A stretch of 64,000 nt of DNA from Bryobacterales bacterium (GCA_019261985.1 JAFAQY010000053.1:1-64000); one strand, 5' to 3'; shown: positions 33,359 through 43,572, counted from the stretch's first letter. Numbers and translations: made by a program. Notes: generated from the letters alone by a model not told the origin.

Positions 33359-34372
33359 ATGAATCATAAACTGAGCTCGCTTTTTTGTTTCGCGTCTGTT
33401 GTGCTGGTGCGCGACCCAGTGGTTCGCGCGGCGGATGTCACGCTGGCGGCAACTCCGTCGACTGTCGTGTGGGGCTACTATTCCGCGCAAGCGAAGCCGG
33501 CGCTCACCGTTAAATCGGGCGATACCGTTCGCATGCAGACCCTCTCGACCTGTGCTCCGGACCCGATGGCTGCCGAAGGCGTCCCCGTACCGCAATACGA
33601 TCGAGACATTCACGCGCAAGTGACCGACAAGGGACCGGGTGGTCATATTCTCACCGGTTCCGTTGCGATCGCGGAGGCTGAACCCGGCGATGTGCTCGAG
33701 GTTCAGATTCAGAGGATCGACATCGACGTTCCTTTCGCATGCAATAGCTTTGGACCCGGGCGCGGCTTTCTGCCGAACGATTTTCCGTACGCGCGCACAA
33801 AAGCGATTCCGCTAGACCTCACCCGCATGGTTGCCCGGTTTGCGCCTGGCATCGAGATTCCTTTGCACCCGTTTTTCGGCAGCATGGGAGTGGCGCCGCC
33901 GGGTGGCGGACGCATAAGCAGCGGGCCGCCTTGGATGCATGCCGGGAATATGGACAATAAAGAGCTGGTCGCAGGCGCCACTCTATTCATCCCTGTCCAC
34001 GTGAAGGGAGCGCTCTTTGAGGCAGGCGATGGGCACGCCGGGCAAGGCAATGGCGAAGTGGATATCACCGCGCTCGAGACCTGGCTGACAGGGACCTTCA
34101 AGTTCATCGTGCATAAAAACGAACATCTGTTGTGGCCGCGCGCGGAAACGCCCACTGCTTACATTTCCATGGGATTCGACGAGGATCTAAAGACGGCTAC
34201 CGAAATGGCCGTCCGGAACATGATTGAATTTCTTGTTACCGACAAGCACTTGAGCAAAGAGGATGCGTACGCGCTTACCAGCGTCGCGGTGGACGTCGAT
34301 ATCACGCAGCTTGTGGACGGCAAAGTCGGCGTCCATGCAATGTGCCCGAAAAACATTTTTGTCCGGAAGTAG
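33359..34372 (+). CDS. Exported acetamidase/formamidase family protein
   Basis: A 337-residue protein with an N-terminal export signal ending near VRAADVT. The core follows the formamidase fold: GDTVRMQTLSTCAPDPM, GHILTGSVAIAEAEPGDVLEV, the glycine-rich MGVAPPGGGRISSGPPWMHAGNMDNKEL and GDGHAGQGNGEVDITALET. These enzymes hydrolyse short amides to ammonia and a carboxylate. Export is unusual for formamidase but common among acidobacterial relatives. It is 22 bp upstream of a gamma-glutamyltransferase gene; together they could release ammonia from amides and glutathione-like peptides (inference). Confidence 0.88.
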   Translation: MNHKLSSLFCFASVVLVRDPVVRAADVTLAATPSTVVWGYYSAQAKPALTVKSGDTVRMQTLSTCAPDPMAAEGVPVPQYDRDIHAQVTDKGPGGHILTGSVAIAEAEPGDVLEVQIQRIDIDVPFACNSFGPGRGFLPNDFPYARTKAIPLDLTRMVARFAPGIEIPLHPFFGSMGVAPPGGGRISSGPPWMHAGNMDNKELVAGATLFIPVHVKGALFEAGDGHAGQGNGEVDITALETWLTGTFKFIVHKNEHLLWPRAETPTAYISMGFDEDLKTATEMAVRNMIEFLVTDKHLSKEDAYALTSVAVDVDITQLVDGKVGVHAMCPKNIFVRK

Positions 34373-34394
34373 ACAGATCATAAGGAGAGATCTA

Positions 34395-36125
34395 ATGTCT
34401 GTACCGCGAAAGCCCCTCCGCTATATTTTTTTGTCGGCGTTTTTAATGGCATCGCAGCGGCACTTGCCGGCGCAAGACGAACCCGCAGCGGATGCCGGCC
34501 GCTGGCAAGCCCGCTCCATGGTGCAGACCAAATTCGGAATCGTCGCCACCAGTCAGACGCTTGCCTCGGCCGCGGGCGCGCACATTCTCGAAATAGGCGG
34601 TAATGCGATTGATGCCGCGATCGCCGCCAACGCCGTTCTGGGCGTCGTCGAGCCCATGTCGGACGGGATGGGCGGCGATCTCTTCGCAATCGTTTATGAG
34701 GCGAAGACCGGAAAGCTTTACGGGCTGAACGCCAGCGGTTGGGCGCCGGCGGGGCTCACGCTCGATGCCCTCGAGCGCAAGGGGTTCAACAAAATGCCGC
34801 AGCGCGGCATCTACTCCGTCACGGTTCCCGGCGCGGTGGCGGGATGGGACACGCTACGAAGCAAATTTGGAAGCATGCCCTTCCAGCGCATACTCGCACC
34901 GGCCATATATTACGCCGAAAATGGATTTCCCGTGACCGAGATCATCGGATCTGCCTGGCAAGGCGCAACGAAAACGCTATCCGCCAACAAAGGCGCAAAA
35001 GATACCTACCTTCCCGATGGCCAGGCGCCGAAAATCGGCGGCATCTTCCGCAATCGCGACCTGGCAGGTTCGCTGCGCTTGGTGGCCGCGCATGGCCGGG
35101 AAGGCTTTTACAAGGGATCGACAGCGGAAGCGTTGATCCGTGAAGCCAAAGAAGACGGCGTCGAATGGACTCGCGCGGACTTGGCGGAATTCCAGCCGGA
35201 ATGGGTGACGCCGATCTCGACTACGTATCGCGACTGGACCGTTACGGAATTGCCGCCCAACGGCCAGGGAATGGCGGCGTTGGAGATGCTCAACATCATG
35301 GAGCGCTTCCCGCTGTCTGAATACGGGCACAACAGCGCCAAGGCCCTGCATGTGATGATCGAGGCCAAGAAGCTCGCCTACTCCGATCTATTGCGCTATG
35401 TCGGCGATCCTCGCTATACCAAAGTGCCGGTCGAAAGGCTTGTGTCGAAGGACGCAGCGTCCGCGCGGGCGAAGTCGATTTTGGTTAACCGCGCTTCCTG
35501 CTCAGTAACGCCGACTGAGCTGGCGTGGCTGGCGCGACTGCCGGGCGCCGACACGATTTATATGTCCGCTATCGATCGCGAAGGCAATATGGTCTCGCTT
35601 ATCCAAAGTAACTACAGCGGGTTTGGGTCCGGAGTGGTCGCGCCCGGAACCGGCTTCGCGTTGCAGAACCGGGGCGCGCTGTTTTCTCTGGAGCGCGGCC
35701 ATCCCAACGCGATCGCGCCCCGTAAGCGTCCGCTGCACACGATTATCCCCGCCTTTATGCAGAAAGGCGACACGCGCATAGCCTTCGGCATCATGGGAGG
35801 CTGGAACCAGTCTCAGGCGCACGCGCAGTTTGTGTCTAATATTGTCGATTTCGGAATGAATATCCAAGCAGCGCTCGAAGCCGCGCGGTTCACTAAAGGA
35901 ACTTTCGATGGATGCGATTTGTTCATGGAGACGCGCATCCCGGCGGAGGTGGTGAAGGAACTCGAATCGATGGGCCATGTGATACAACTGGCGGGTCCAT
36001 ATTCTGGCCGCATGGGCGGCGGGCAAGCTGTCATGAGCAACGCGAATGGCGTCCATTTCGGCGCTTCGGACCCCCGCAAGGACGGGGCGGCCGTGCCTGA
36101 GAATCCGGTGTTCGAAAACCGGTGA
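34395..36125 (+). CDS. ggt: Gamma-glutamyltransferase family protein
   Basis: A 576-residue Ntn-hydrolase with signal peptide (YIFLSAFLMASQRHLPAQ). The opening GIVATSQTLASAAGAHILEIGGNAIDAAIAANAVLGVVEP is typical, and the autoprocessing Thr is in GADTIYMSAIDREGN, dividing large and small subunits. The usual TTH around the nucleophile is DTIY here, a variation seen in acylase-like members. PYSGRMGGGQAV near the end matches the family. The start at 34395 has AAGGAGAG upstream. It acts in the periplasm on gamma-glutamyl compounds; cephalosporin-acylase-like specificity is an alternative. Confidence 0.9.
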   Translation: MSVPRKPLRYIFLSAFLMASQRHLPAQDEPAADAGRWQARSMVQTKFGIVATSQTLASAAGAHILEIGGNAIDAAIAANAVLGVVEPMSDGMGGDLFAIVYEAKTGKLYGLNASGWAPAGLTLDALERKGFNKMPQRGIYSVTVPGAVAGWDTLRSKFGSMPFQRILAPAIYYAENGFPVTEIIGSAWQGATKTLSANKGAKDTYLPDGQAPKIGGIFRNRDLAGSLRLVAAHGREGFYKGSTAEALIREAKEDGVEWTRADLAEFQPEWVTPISTTYRDWTVTELPPNGQGMAALEMLNIMERFPLSEYGHNSAKALHVMIEAKKLAYSDLLRYVGDPRYTKVPVERLVSKDAASARAKSILVNRASCSVTPTELAWLARLPGADTIYMSAIDREGNMVSLIQSNYSGFGSGVVAPGTGFALQNRGALFSLERGHPNAIAPRKRPLHTIIPAFMQKGDTRIAFGIMGGWNQSQAHAQFVSNIVDFGMNIQAALEAARFTKGTFDGCDLFMETRIPAEVVKELESMGHVIQLAGPYSGRMGGGQAVMSNANGVHFGASDPRKDGAAVPENPVFENR

Positions 36126-36134
36126 TCGTAATAC

Positions 36135-37109
36135 CTAGGGAACAATCGCCTCCGCAATGGCATAGAAACGCGGGTTTCTCGCGGCGACAGCCGCGCCGAT
36201 CGACGCTGATGTCAACTCGGGCGGCGGCTTCCATTCCTTTACGCCGCGGGGCAGACCTACGATGCTCCCGTCCTGCCGTGTCAAATAGCGCTTCATCGAT
36301 TCCGGGCCGAACATGGGAGCCAGCTCGATCAGCTCGAGGCCGTTCTCACAGAAAAATTCGCGCTCCCGATTATCGGGGATTCCGAACACCCACGGCTCGC
36401 CCCACGTGTTTAGGGTTTGCGTAAATGGAATTCCTGCGTTGCCGCTCAGCATGTCGCGCGCGGACTGGCTGGCGAAATCCATTACCAGTGAACTGCCCGC
36501 GGCGGATTGCGCGATACTTCGCAGGGTCCTGCGGACAGAGTCCTCGGGAATATACATGCTCACGCCTTCCCAGATGAAGAACGTCTTTTGCGACGGTTCA
36601 TAACCCGCTTTGCGCAACACGTCCATCAATCCGGCGGACTGAAAATCGATGGCCGCATAGACCACATTCGGCGGCTTTTTCCCGAGGACCGCTTCGACAC
36701 GCGCCATCTTGTACTCCTGAGTCGGTTTGGCGTCCAATTCGAATACCGCTACGCCTTGGAGTAAATCGGCGAAACGGTAAGCGCGCGAATCGAGACCCGC
36801 TCCCAGGATCACGACTTGAGTTGCGCCGTTCCGCACCGCTGTTTCTAAGTGCTCATCGATATAACGGGTCCTCACGATCATAAGGACCATAAGACCAACC
36901 ACTTGATAATCCTGAGTTGCATCGAAATATCCTTTGGTGATCGCCGCGCCAATAGGGTGCTCCTGAATGAGCGCCAGCTCTTCCGGGCCGATAAAGCGTT
37001 CGGCCAACCAGTCCGGATTGCGTACCGAGGGATCGGGGTCACGCGCGCCGAGAGCGCGGGCCGCGGCAACCAGGATGGAGGTCCGCGAAGGAAGCAGGGC
37101 GTGTTCCAT
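36135..37109 (-). CDS. Class I SAM-dependent methyltransferase (TIGR00027 / leucine carboxyl methyltransferase-like)
   Basis: A 324-residue protein with the group's opening (SRTSILVAAARALGARDPD), a helix with TRYIDEHLETAVRNGATQVVILGAGLDSRAYRF containing the SAM-binding GAGLDSR motif, and FELDAKPTQEYK carrying the acidic residue that contacts the cofactor ribose. FFIWEGVSMYI is the post-motif typical of this group. Substrates of bacterial members are mostly unknown; O-methylation of a carboxylate is the usual guess. It converges on the gamma-glutamyltransferase gene. Confidence 0.9.
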   Translation of the reverse strand: MEHALLPSRTSILVAAARALGARDPDPSVRNPDWLAERFIGPEELALIQEHPIGAAITKGYFDATQDYQVVGLMVLMIVRTRYIDEHLETAVRNGATQVVILGAGLDSRAYRFADLLQGVAVFELDAKPTQEYKMARVEAVLGKKPPNVVYAAIDFQSAGLMDVLRKAGYEPSQKTFFIWEGVSMYIPEDSVRRTLRSIAQSAAGSSLVMDFASQSARDMLSGNAGIPFTQTLNTWGEPWVFGIPDNREREFFCENGLELIELAPMFGPESMKRYLTRQDGSIVGLPRGVKEWKPPPELTSASIGAAVAARNPRFYAIAEAIVP

Positions 37110-37240
37110 GCAAAGCTATTGTAAGGTGCTCCCCGTTAAGGCGATCGCGGCGGCAGGCGGGTTGGCATTGCCAAGCCGCCTGGGGGTTATGGGAAGGAAC
37201 GGTCTCGTGCTTAATTGCGGAACTTCACATACCCCACCAG

Positions 37241-37290
37241 GCGGGCTGAAGCCCGCCGCAGGCTAAAGCCGGGCTAAAGCCTGCCCCACA
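37241..37290. repeat. Palindromic repeats of the GCTGAAGC / GCTAAAGC family
   Basis: GCGGGCTGAAGCCCGC is followed by GCAGGCTAAAGCC and GGGCTAAAGCCTGC. The arrangement is the same as in the second half of the block at 4158. It lies in the gap between the methyltransferase promoter side and the end of the tricorn-like gene. Confidence 0.85.
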
Positions 37291-37319
37291 GTGGGCTGCA
37301 TGGCAACTTCAATTCGGGG

Positions 37320-40300
37320 CTAGCGGCGCGCTGGGAGCTCGGCCAGAAGCTCTTTCACCGCGGCGTCGAGCTGCGAGTCGCGGCCGGTGTAGCTCTCGCC
37401 GACGGGCCTCGATGCTGCGACATCCACTGCGCGGGGCCGCCGCTCCATGTCGTCTCCCGCGGCGGTGCGGATTCGCGAATGCGGCAGGCGGAACACTGTT
37501 CCATCCAATAGGGGCACGTTCCAGGTGTAGATGATCCAGCCCGCCGTCGGCTCGCCGACTACCTTGCCCAGGCCGAGCGCACGGTAGCCCTCGGTGAAAT
37601 CCTCGGCATCGGACAGAGAATGCTGATTTACAACCAAGACCGTCGGGGCTTCCAGAGCACGCTGGCCGAGCACGGTGCGAGCGGGCGCTTCATTCAATCC
37701 GCGTTCAGTCATCCGGAGATACGGACGCCGCGCGAAGACGTCGAGCGCGTAGGCGTTCACGAAGCCGCCGTTGTTGTTGCGAATATCGATCACCACGCCT
37801 TCGCGCGACTGATTTTCCGCATCCAGGTCCAGCGCCAGCCTGTCGAGTGCTTCCTGCGACATGTCTTGCATGTGCACGTAGCCCAGGCGGCCGCCGCTTA
37901 TCTTGGCCACGTACTCACGGTTTTGATTCACCCATTCGCGATACAGCAAGTTTCTCTCGGTCGCGAGGTTTACCGGCTGCACCGGAACTTCGCGTCCGGA
38001 AACCGTCAGCGAAACGCGTTTACCGATGGTGCGATCCAGAAGTTGATCGACATTCGTATGCCCGTCGATGGCCACACCCTCTACGGCCTCGAGTACCTCG
38101 CCCGGTCTAATTCCGGCGACGTCCGCGGGCGAGAGCGGAATCACTTCCGTAACTTTCAATTTTCCGGAGTTCTCATAGCCCTCCCGGTCGAAGCGCAATC
38201 CTAGCCGGCCGGTTGTGGTTTGAGCATTACCGGCGGGCGCGTTTGCGCCGAGATGGGACGCATTCAGCTCTCCGATCATTAGCAGCAGCAACCGGCGCAT
38301 CTCATCCGATGTCGCGGCCCCCGCGATCAGCGGCTCATACTGGATCCGGACGGCGTTCCAATCCACGCCGTTGAAGTTGGGATCGAAAAACTGATCGCGC
38401 AAAAAGGTCCAGGCCTGGCGGAAGACTTCCGTCTTCTCGCTCGCAAAATCCACGTCGATTTCGGCATTCACGGCGAGTTGCTTCGGCTGGCGCGAATCCA
38501 GCGCGACCGAATAGACGCTGCCCCGCTCGAGATAAAACACTTCCTTGCCGTCCGGGGAGAACTGAACGCTTTCTTTTCGTCCCGGCGTGGAAGTGAGTTG
38601 GCGCGCGACCGCGGCCTCGCGCGCGAGATCGTCGAGGGAATATGAATACAGATTCTGCTGGCCGGCCGAAATCGCCACCAGCACGGCCGTTTTTCCATCG
38701 GGACTAATCTGGATGCTATTCACGCTCAGACCGATAGGCAGCACCGATAATCGCTCGCGGATGCCGTCGAACACGATTTTTAGCGGCTCATGACCGGGCT
38801 TTTCGGTTGTGGCGGAGGCCGGCTTCGGAGCCTCGGGCGCGCTTCCGTTGCTGCTGGTAGCCGGCAGCGGCTCCGGCTGCTTCGGATCGCGAAAGAGATC
38901 GCGAAATTGATCTTCGCGGAACCGCGGCGTCCGTGGGAGCAGATCGATGCGCGCGACTTGATTGTTCTCGGTCCGCTGGGTGGTCGTGAACAGCAGGTAT
39001 TTTCCGTCCGGGCTCCAGGCCAGATTGTCGCTATAAGTATTTGCCAGGAAGCTGATTGGCCGCGGCTCTGCGTCGCAAGCTTCAGCTTGCCCGGGACAAG
39101 CTGAAGCTTGTCCTACTTCGGTTACCGGCGCCGCCCAAACATTGCGGAACGACTTCTCGCCGACGTCGACATACGCCACCCATCGGTTGTCAGGCGACCA
39201 TGCGAAGGGCGAATCGTCCGACAACGGCGGCAAGCCGAAGCGGCCCTTGGCCAGAACACGATTGCGTTTCGTAGCCAGGTCCAGAACTCGCAGTTCCGTT
39301 CCCGCGCGCAAGAACGCGAGCGATTTGCCGTCCGGTGAAAAACGCGGAGCATCGTCCGGTCCTTCGGTAATCTGGGTTTCTTTTGCTGTTGCGAAATCGT
39401 ACAAAAATACTTGCCCTTGGCCGTTGCGCTGCGAGACGTACGCGAGTTTCCGGCTATCCGGGCTCCATGCGGGCGCGGATTCGGGCGCGGAGGTGTGAGT
39501 TATTCTGCTGGCATCGCCCCCTTCTTTCGAGGCGGCGGCAAACACCTCGCCGTGACTGACGAAAGCGACTTTTTTGCCGTCCGGAGAGAGCCGGAGATCC
39601 TCGAATCGCCCGTTGAGTGAAATGTGCTGCACGGCCTGGCCGGACGGAGCGCCCCGCCGGGTGATTTCAACCGGCGCGGCCTTGGCCGTGGTGGTATCGA
39701 GCTTCCAGATGCGGAAATCACGCTCGAAAACAATAGCGCGGCCGTCGGCCGAAATGGCCGGCCACAAAACACGGCCGTTCGTGAACTGAGTCACCTGCTG
39801 CGGTTTTCCATCTATCGCAAAGCGTACGGCGCGGCGGCCTTGATCAAGCGGAGGCAACCCCGCCGCGCCGGACGCGCTTTGCGCTGGGTTATTGGAGAGC
39901 GCGCGTTTCCAGATATTCTGTGCGCCGCTCCGATCGGACATGTAATAGATCGACCGGCCGTCCTTGGCCCACATGGGCCAAGCCTCTTTGGCGCCGCCTT
40001 CCGTGATCCGCTCGTAGCGGGCCGGCGAGCCTTCGTGGCGCAACCAGATTTCCGACTCGTCCAAATGGCTGTGCCCCTTCCGCCACCACTGATTGCCCGC
40101 AAATCCACGAGCGGTGAGCGCAAGCACGCCGTCCAAGGGCGAGGGCGCAGCGAAGTATTCCGGAAGATAGCGATCGCCGCTCACGATCATCGCCGTCCCG
40201 CCGTCGCGATTAACGCGGTAAATATCTGTCGTGCCGATGTCGCGGGCGCCTGACGAGAAATAGATCCAGCGGCTGTCGGGCGACCACCCTTCGACCAGCT

Positions 40301-40619
40301 CATTGGAGTCGTCGAACGTGAGCCGTTTCAATTCACCGGTAGCGAATGTGAGCAGATACACATCGCCGTTGCCGGTGCGCGTGGAGGTAAATGCCAGGTA
40401 CTTGCCGTCGGGCGAATAGAGTGGGCGGGATTCCGTCGCGGGGTGGGAAACCAGCAGGTGTGCATCTCCGCCTTTCGCGGCAACCGTCCAAATATCTCCG
40501 CCCGAGACAAAAGCAATCTCCGAAGCATCGGGCGAGATGGAGGGCTCTCCGAAATAGGGTTGCGGCTCGGCTGCCAGGCAGGCGGCCGCCCCCAATAAAA
40601 CCAACCCATATTGGCGCAT
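37320..40619 (-). CDS. Exported tricorn-like S41 protease
   Basis: A 1099-residue protein with signal peptide (YGLVLLGAAACLAAEP). Residues about 25-640 hold WD40/TolB-like beta-propeller repeats (recurring FSPDGK and WSPDSR). A helical linker, a PDZ region (ADVAGIRPGEVLEAVEGVAIDG) and a C-terminal S41 core follow: GVVIDIRNNNGGFV and the nucleophile region NQHSLSDAEDFTEGYRA with GEPTAGW. This fits tricorn-type proteases that trim peptides, here in the periplasm. An unusual peptide, GQASACPGQAEAC at residues 503-515, is encoded by a copy of the dispersed palindrome. The ATG at 40619 was preferred over 40742 because the signal peptide follows it. Confidence 0.9.
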   Translation of the reverse strand: MRQYGLVLLGAAACLAAEPQPYFGEPSISPDASEIAFVSGGDIWTVAAKGGDAHLLVSHPATESRPLYSPDGKYLAFTSTRTGNGDVYLLTFATGELKRLTFDDSNELVEGWSPDSRWIYFSSGARDIGTTDIYRVNRDGGTAMIVSGDRYLPEYFAAPSPLDGVLALTARGFAGNQWWRKGHSHLDESEIWLRHEGSPARYERITEGGAKEAWPMWAKDGRSIYYMSDRSGAQNIWKRALSNNPAQSASGAAGLPPLDQGRRAVRFAIDGKPQQVTQFTNGRVLWPAISADGRAIVFERDFRIWKLDTTTAKAAPVEITRRGAPSGQAVQHISLNGRFEDLRLSPDGKKVAFVSHGEVFAAASKEGGDASRITHTSAPESAPAWSPDSRKLAYVSQRNGQGQVFLYDFATAKETQITEGPDDAPRFSPDGKSLAFLRAGTELRVLDLATKRNRVLAKGRFGLPPLSDDSPFAWSPDNRWVAYVDVGEKSFRNVWAAPVTEVGQASACPGQAEACDAEPRPISFLANTYSDNLAWSPDGKYLLFTTTQRTENNQVARIDLLPRTPRFREDQFRDLFRDPKQPEPLPATSSNGSAPEAPKPASATTEKPGHEPLKIVFDGIRERLSVLPIGLSVNSIQISPDGKTAVLVAISAGQQNLYSYSLDDLAREAAVARQLTSTPGRKESVQFSPDGKEVFYLERGSVYSVALDSRQPKQLAVNAEIDVDFASEKTEVFRQAWTFLRDQFFDPNFNGVDWNAVRIQYEPLIAGAATSDEMRRLLLLMIGELNASHLGANAPAGNAQTTTGRLGLRFDREGYENSGKLKVTEVIPLSPADVAGIRPGEVLEAVEGVAIDGHTNVDQLLDRTIGKRVSLTVSGREVPVQPVNLATERNLLYREWVNQNREYVAKISGGRLGYVHMQDMSQEALDRLALDLDAENQSREGVVIDIRNNNGGFVNAYALDVFARRPYLRMTERGLNEAPARTVLGQRALEAPTVLVVNQHSLSDAEDFTEGYRALGLGKVVGEPTAGWIIYTWNVPLLDGTVFRLPHSRIRTAAGDDMERRPRAVDVAASRPVGESYTGRDSQLDAAVKELLAELPARR
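39075..39113. repeat. Palindromic repeat pair inside the tricorn-like protease gene
   Basis: GCAAGCTTCAGCTTGC (39075-39090) and a perfect GGACAAGCTGAAGCTTGTCC (39094-39113) lie inside the coding region without disrupting it. On the coding strand they read GQASACP followed by GQAEAC. The same pair in the same order is found inside smc. Confidence 0.92.
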
Positions 40620-40710
40620 GGATTGATAATAACGTGTTTTTGCGTGGTATTCTCTGTATCGTGTTCGCATCCACAGTCCGTCAGCCGTTTCGCATTCTGG
40701 AGCGCTGGTC

Positions 40711-43572
40711 TTGAGTTTCGTACAGCTCAAAGGCGCCTCCATTGCCGATCCGCTTTATAACGAACTGAGGGCTGCGATCGGCGGCGAGGTCCGTTTTGAC
40801 ACTATTTCGCGGGCGCTTTATTCCACTGACGCGAGCGTGTATCAAATCCGGCCGCGCGGCGCGGCCATTCCGAAAACGCGCGAGGACCTGATCCGCATCG
40901 TCGAAATCTGCCGTAAGCACCGCTGCCCCATCACCGTGCGCGGAGGCGGCACTTCTCAGGCCGGGCAGGCTATCGGCGAGGGCTTGCAGGTCGACATTTC
41001 CAAGTACTACAACCGGCTGCTCGAGGTGAACGCGGAGGAACTATGGGCGCGCGTGGAACCTGGAATTGTTCTGGATGAGTTGAACGCCCAGCTTGCTCCG
41101 CTGAAGTTACGCTTTGCTCCGGATATCTCCACGGCAAGCCGCGCGACCATAGGCGGCATGATGGCGAACAACTCCGCGGGCGCGCGCAGCGTGCTTTACG
41201 GCAAAACCATCGATCACGTTCTGGAACAAACGGTCCTGCTTTCCGACGGCAGTGTTGCGCGCTTCCGCGAGATGGGGCGCGGCGAAATTCCCGCGGGCGA
41301 TAGCCTGGAAGCCGCGCTTTATCGAACCGTGCTGCGGCTGGCGCACGAAAACTGGGCGGAAATCGACCGGCGTTACCCGAAAATCCGCCGGCGAGTGGGC
41401 GGCTATAACCTGGACGAGTTTACCGATGCTGGAAAGCCGGTGAATTTGTCGAAGATGATGGTGGGATCGGAAGGCACGCTAGGGATTGTATTGGAGGCCA
41501 AGCTACGGCTGGTGCCGCTGCCCAAGGCGAAAGCGGTGATGGTGGTGGCCTTCGGAGATCTGCTGGAATCGCTGGCGGCCGCGCCGGCGATTCTTCATCA
41601 CAACCCTTCCGCGGTAGAGGTGATGGATAAATCGATTCTCGACCACACGCGCCAGAACGAAGTCCTGCACAAGCTTCGTACGTCGGTGATCGAGGGCGAT
41701 CCGGCATCCACGTTGTGCATCGAGTTTTACGGCGATCGCCCCGAAGATCTTCCGCCCCGATTAAACGCGCTCGAACAAGACCTGCGCGCCCGCAAACTCG
41801 GTTATCACTACCGGTCGGAAACCGATCCGGCCGGCCAGCAGCGCATCTGGAGCCTGCGCGAGGCGGCGCTTGGCCTGTCGATGGCCATGAAGGAAGATGC
41901 GAAATCGATTTCGTTTGTAGAAGACACGGCCGTTGCGCCGGAGCGTTTAAGCGAGTTCATTGGCCGTTTCCTCGATCTGCTGAAACGTCACAACACAACG
42001 GCGGGAATCTACGCGCATGCTTCCGTCGGATGCCTGCACGTCCGCCCGGTTGTGAATATGAAAACCGAGGAGGGCGTGCGCGAGTTTGAGGCGATCGCCA
42101 GTGAAGTCGCGGACCTGGTGCTGGAGTTCGGCGGGGCGCTTTCGGGTGAACACGGCGATGGCTTGGTGCGCAGTCCTTTTATGCGCCGCATGTTCGGAGA
42201 CAAGCTTTACGAAGCCTTCCGCGAAATTAAACGCACGGCCGACCCGGACGGGCTTTTCAATCCCGGCAAGATCGTGGACGCGCCGCCCATTACACAGAAT
42301 CTCCGCTTCGGACCCAAGTACAACAGTCCCAAGCGGCGGTCGTATTTCGATTATTCGGAATACGGCGGATTCGGCGGGGCGGTGGAGATGTGCAGCGGCG
42401 TGGGGGCGTGCCGGAAGAAGCTCGCGGGCACCATGTGCCCTTCTTATATGGCGACGCGTGAGGAGACGCATGCGACTCGCGGCCGCGCGAATGTGCTGAG
42501 GCTCGCGATGAGCGGCCAGCTTAGCGATGCGGGCCTTGCGGATCACGGTGTCTACGAAGTCCTGGATCTGTGTCTCGAGTGCCGGGCATGCAAAACCGAA
42601 TGTCCGGTCGGCGTGGACATGGCGGCGTTCAAGAGCGAGTTTCTCGCCGAATACTGGAAGAGCCACGGCACTCCGATACGAGCCAAGGCTTTGGGAAGGA
42701 TCGGCGCGGCATCGATTTGGGGGAGCAGGCTCGCTCCGGTGTCAAACTGGGTGGCGAGCGCAACCCGACCGTTTATCGGGGTCGATGCCCGCAGGCCGCT
42801 GCCGGCCTGGAAGAGGCAGACGCTTCAGAAACTGCGCGGCACAAGCCTTCACGGTGTGAAAGGCTCGCCGGTAACTCTCTTCAACGATACGTTCTTGAAT
42901 CACTACCACCCCGAAATCGGCATCGCCGCCATTGAGGTGTTGGAGCGCGCCGGGTGCTCGGTTAACGTCGTCCGGCCGGGGTGCTGCGGGCGCCCGCTTA
43001 TTTCCCAAGGCCTGCTCGGCGAGGCCCAAACAAATGCGGCCAAAATTGTCGATGGCCTGCTTCCCGTCGCCCAACGAGGCGAAAAGATTTTGTTCTGCGA
43101 GCCGAGCTGCCTATCCGCGGTCAAAGAGGACATCCCGTCCCTGCTTCGGGGCGGCCAACAGGAAAAAGCTCGAATCGTCGCGAAATCCGCCATGCTATTC
43201 GATGAATTCGCGGCGGGGCTGAACCTGCCGCTGCGGAAAGGCCCTTCGCGCATTTTGCTGCACGGCCACTGCCATCAAAAATCCCTGGGCCTATTGCCGG
43301 CCAGCACGGCCCTGCTTTCGCAGATCCCCGGTGCGAGCATTGTCGATCTGGATGCCGGCTGCTGTGGGATGGCGGGATCTTTCGGCTATGGCAGGGAGCA
43401 CTACGATGTGTCGGTCGCGATAGCCAACCGGAAACTGCTTCCAGCAGTAAGAGAGATGAAGCCGGGTGACGTACTGGTCGCGCCCGGTACTTCGTGCAGG
43501 CAGCAGGTGAAAGATCTCGCCGGAGCATCCGCGCTGCATCCGGCGGTGCTGATTCGCGATCTGATGAAATAG
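40711..43572 (+). CDS. FAD-linked oxidase fused to Fe-S/CCG subunit (GlcD-GlcF type, D-2-hydroxy acid dehydrogenase)
   Basis: A 953-residue fusion. Residues about 40-240 bind FAD (PITVRGGGTSQAGQAIGEG, GGMMANNSAGARS), and residues about 240-540 form the FAD-oxidase C-terminal domain (SGEHGDGLVRSPF). Fe-S clusters follow: CSGVGACRKKLAGTMCPS and CLECRACKTECPVG. The end holds two cysteine-rich CCG motifs (PGCCGRPLISQG and AGCCGMAGSFGYG). This matches fused D-lactate, glycolate or other D-2-hydroxyacid dehydrogenases that pass electrons to quinone. Translation starts at TTG. It is divergent from the tricorn-like gene with about 90 bp between. Confidence 0.9.
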   Translation: MSFVQLKGASIADPLYNELRAAIGGEVRFDTISRALYSTDASVYQIRPRGAAIPKTREDLIRIVEICRKHRCPITVRGGGTSQAGQAIGEGLQVDISKYYNRLLEVNAEELWARVEPGIVLDELNAQLAPLKLRFAPDISTASRATIGGMMANNSAGARSVLYGKTIDHVLEQTVLLSDGSVARFREMGRGEIPAGDSLEAALYRTVLRLAHENWAEIDRRYPKIRRRVGGYNLDEFTDAGKPVNLSKMMVGSEGTLGIVLEAKLRLVPLPKAKAVMVVAFGDLLESLAAAPAILHHNPSAVEVMDKSILDHTRQNEVLHKLRTSVIEGDPASTLCIEFYGDRPEDLPPRLNALEQDLRARKLGYHYRSETDPAGQQRIWSLREAALGLSMAMKEDAKSISFVEDTAVAPERLSEFIGRFLDLLKRHNTTAGIYAHASVGCLHVRPVVNMKTEEGVREFEAIASEVADLVLEFGGALSGEHGDGLVRSPFMRRMFGDKLYEAFREIKRTADPDGLFNPGKIVDAPPITQNLRFGPKYNSPKRRSYFDYSEYGGFGGAVEMCSGVGACRKKLAGTMCPSYMATREETHATRGRANVLRLAMSGQLSDAGLADHGVYEVLDLCLECRACKTECPVGVDMAAFKSEFLAEYWKSHGTPIRAKALGRIGAASIWGSRLAPVSNWVASATRPFIGVDARRPLPAWKRQTLQKLRGTSLHGVKGSPVTLFNDTFLNHYHPEIGIAAIEVLERAGCSVNVVRPGCCGRPLISQGLLGEAQTNAAKIVDGLLPVAQRGEKILFCEPSCLSAVKEDIPSLLRGGQQEKARIVAKSAMLFDEFAAGLNLPLRKGPSRILLHGHCHQKSLGLLPASTALLSQIPGASIVDLDAGCCGMAGSFGYGREHYDVSVAIANRKLLPAVREMKPGDVLVAPGTSCRQQVKDLAGASALHPAVLIRDLMK

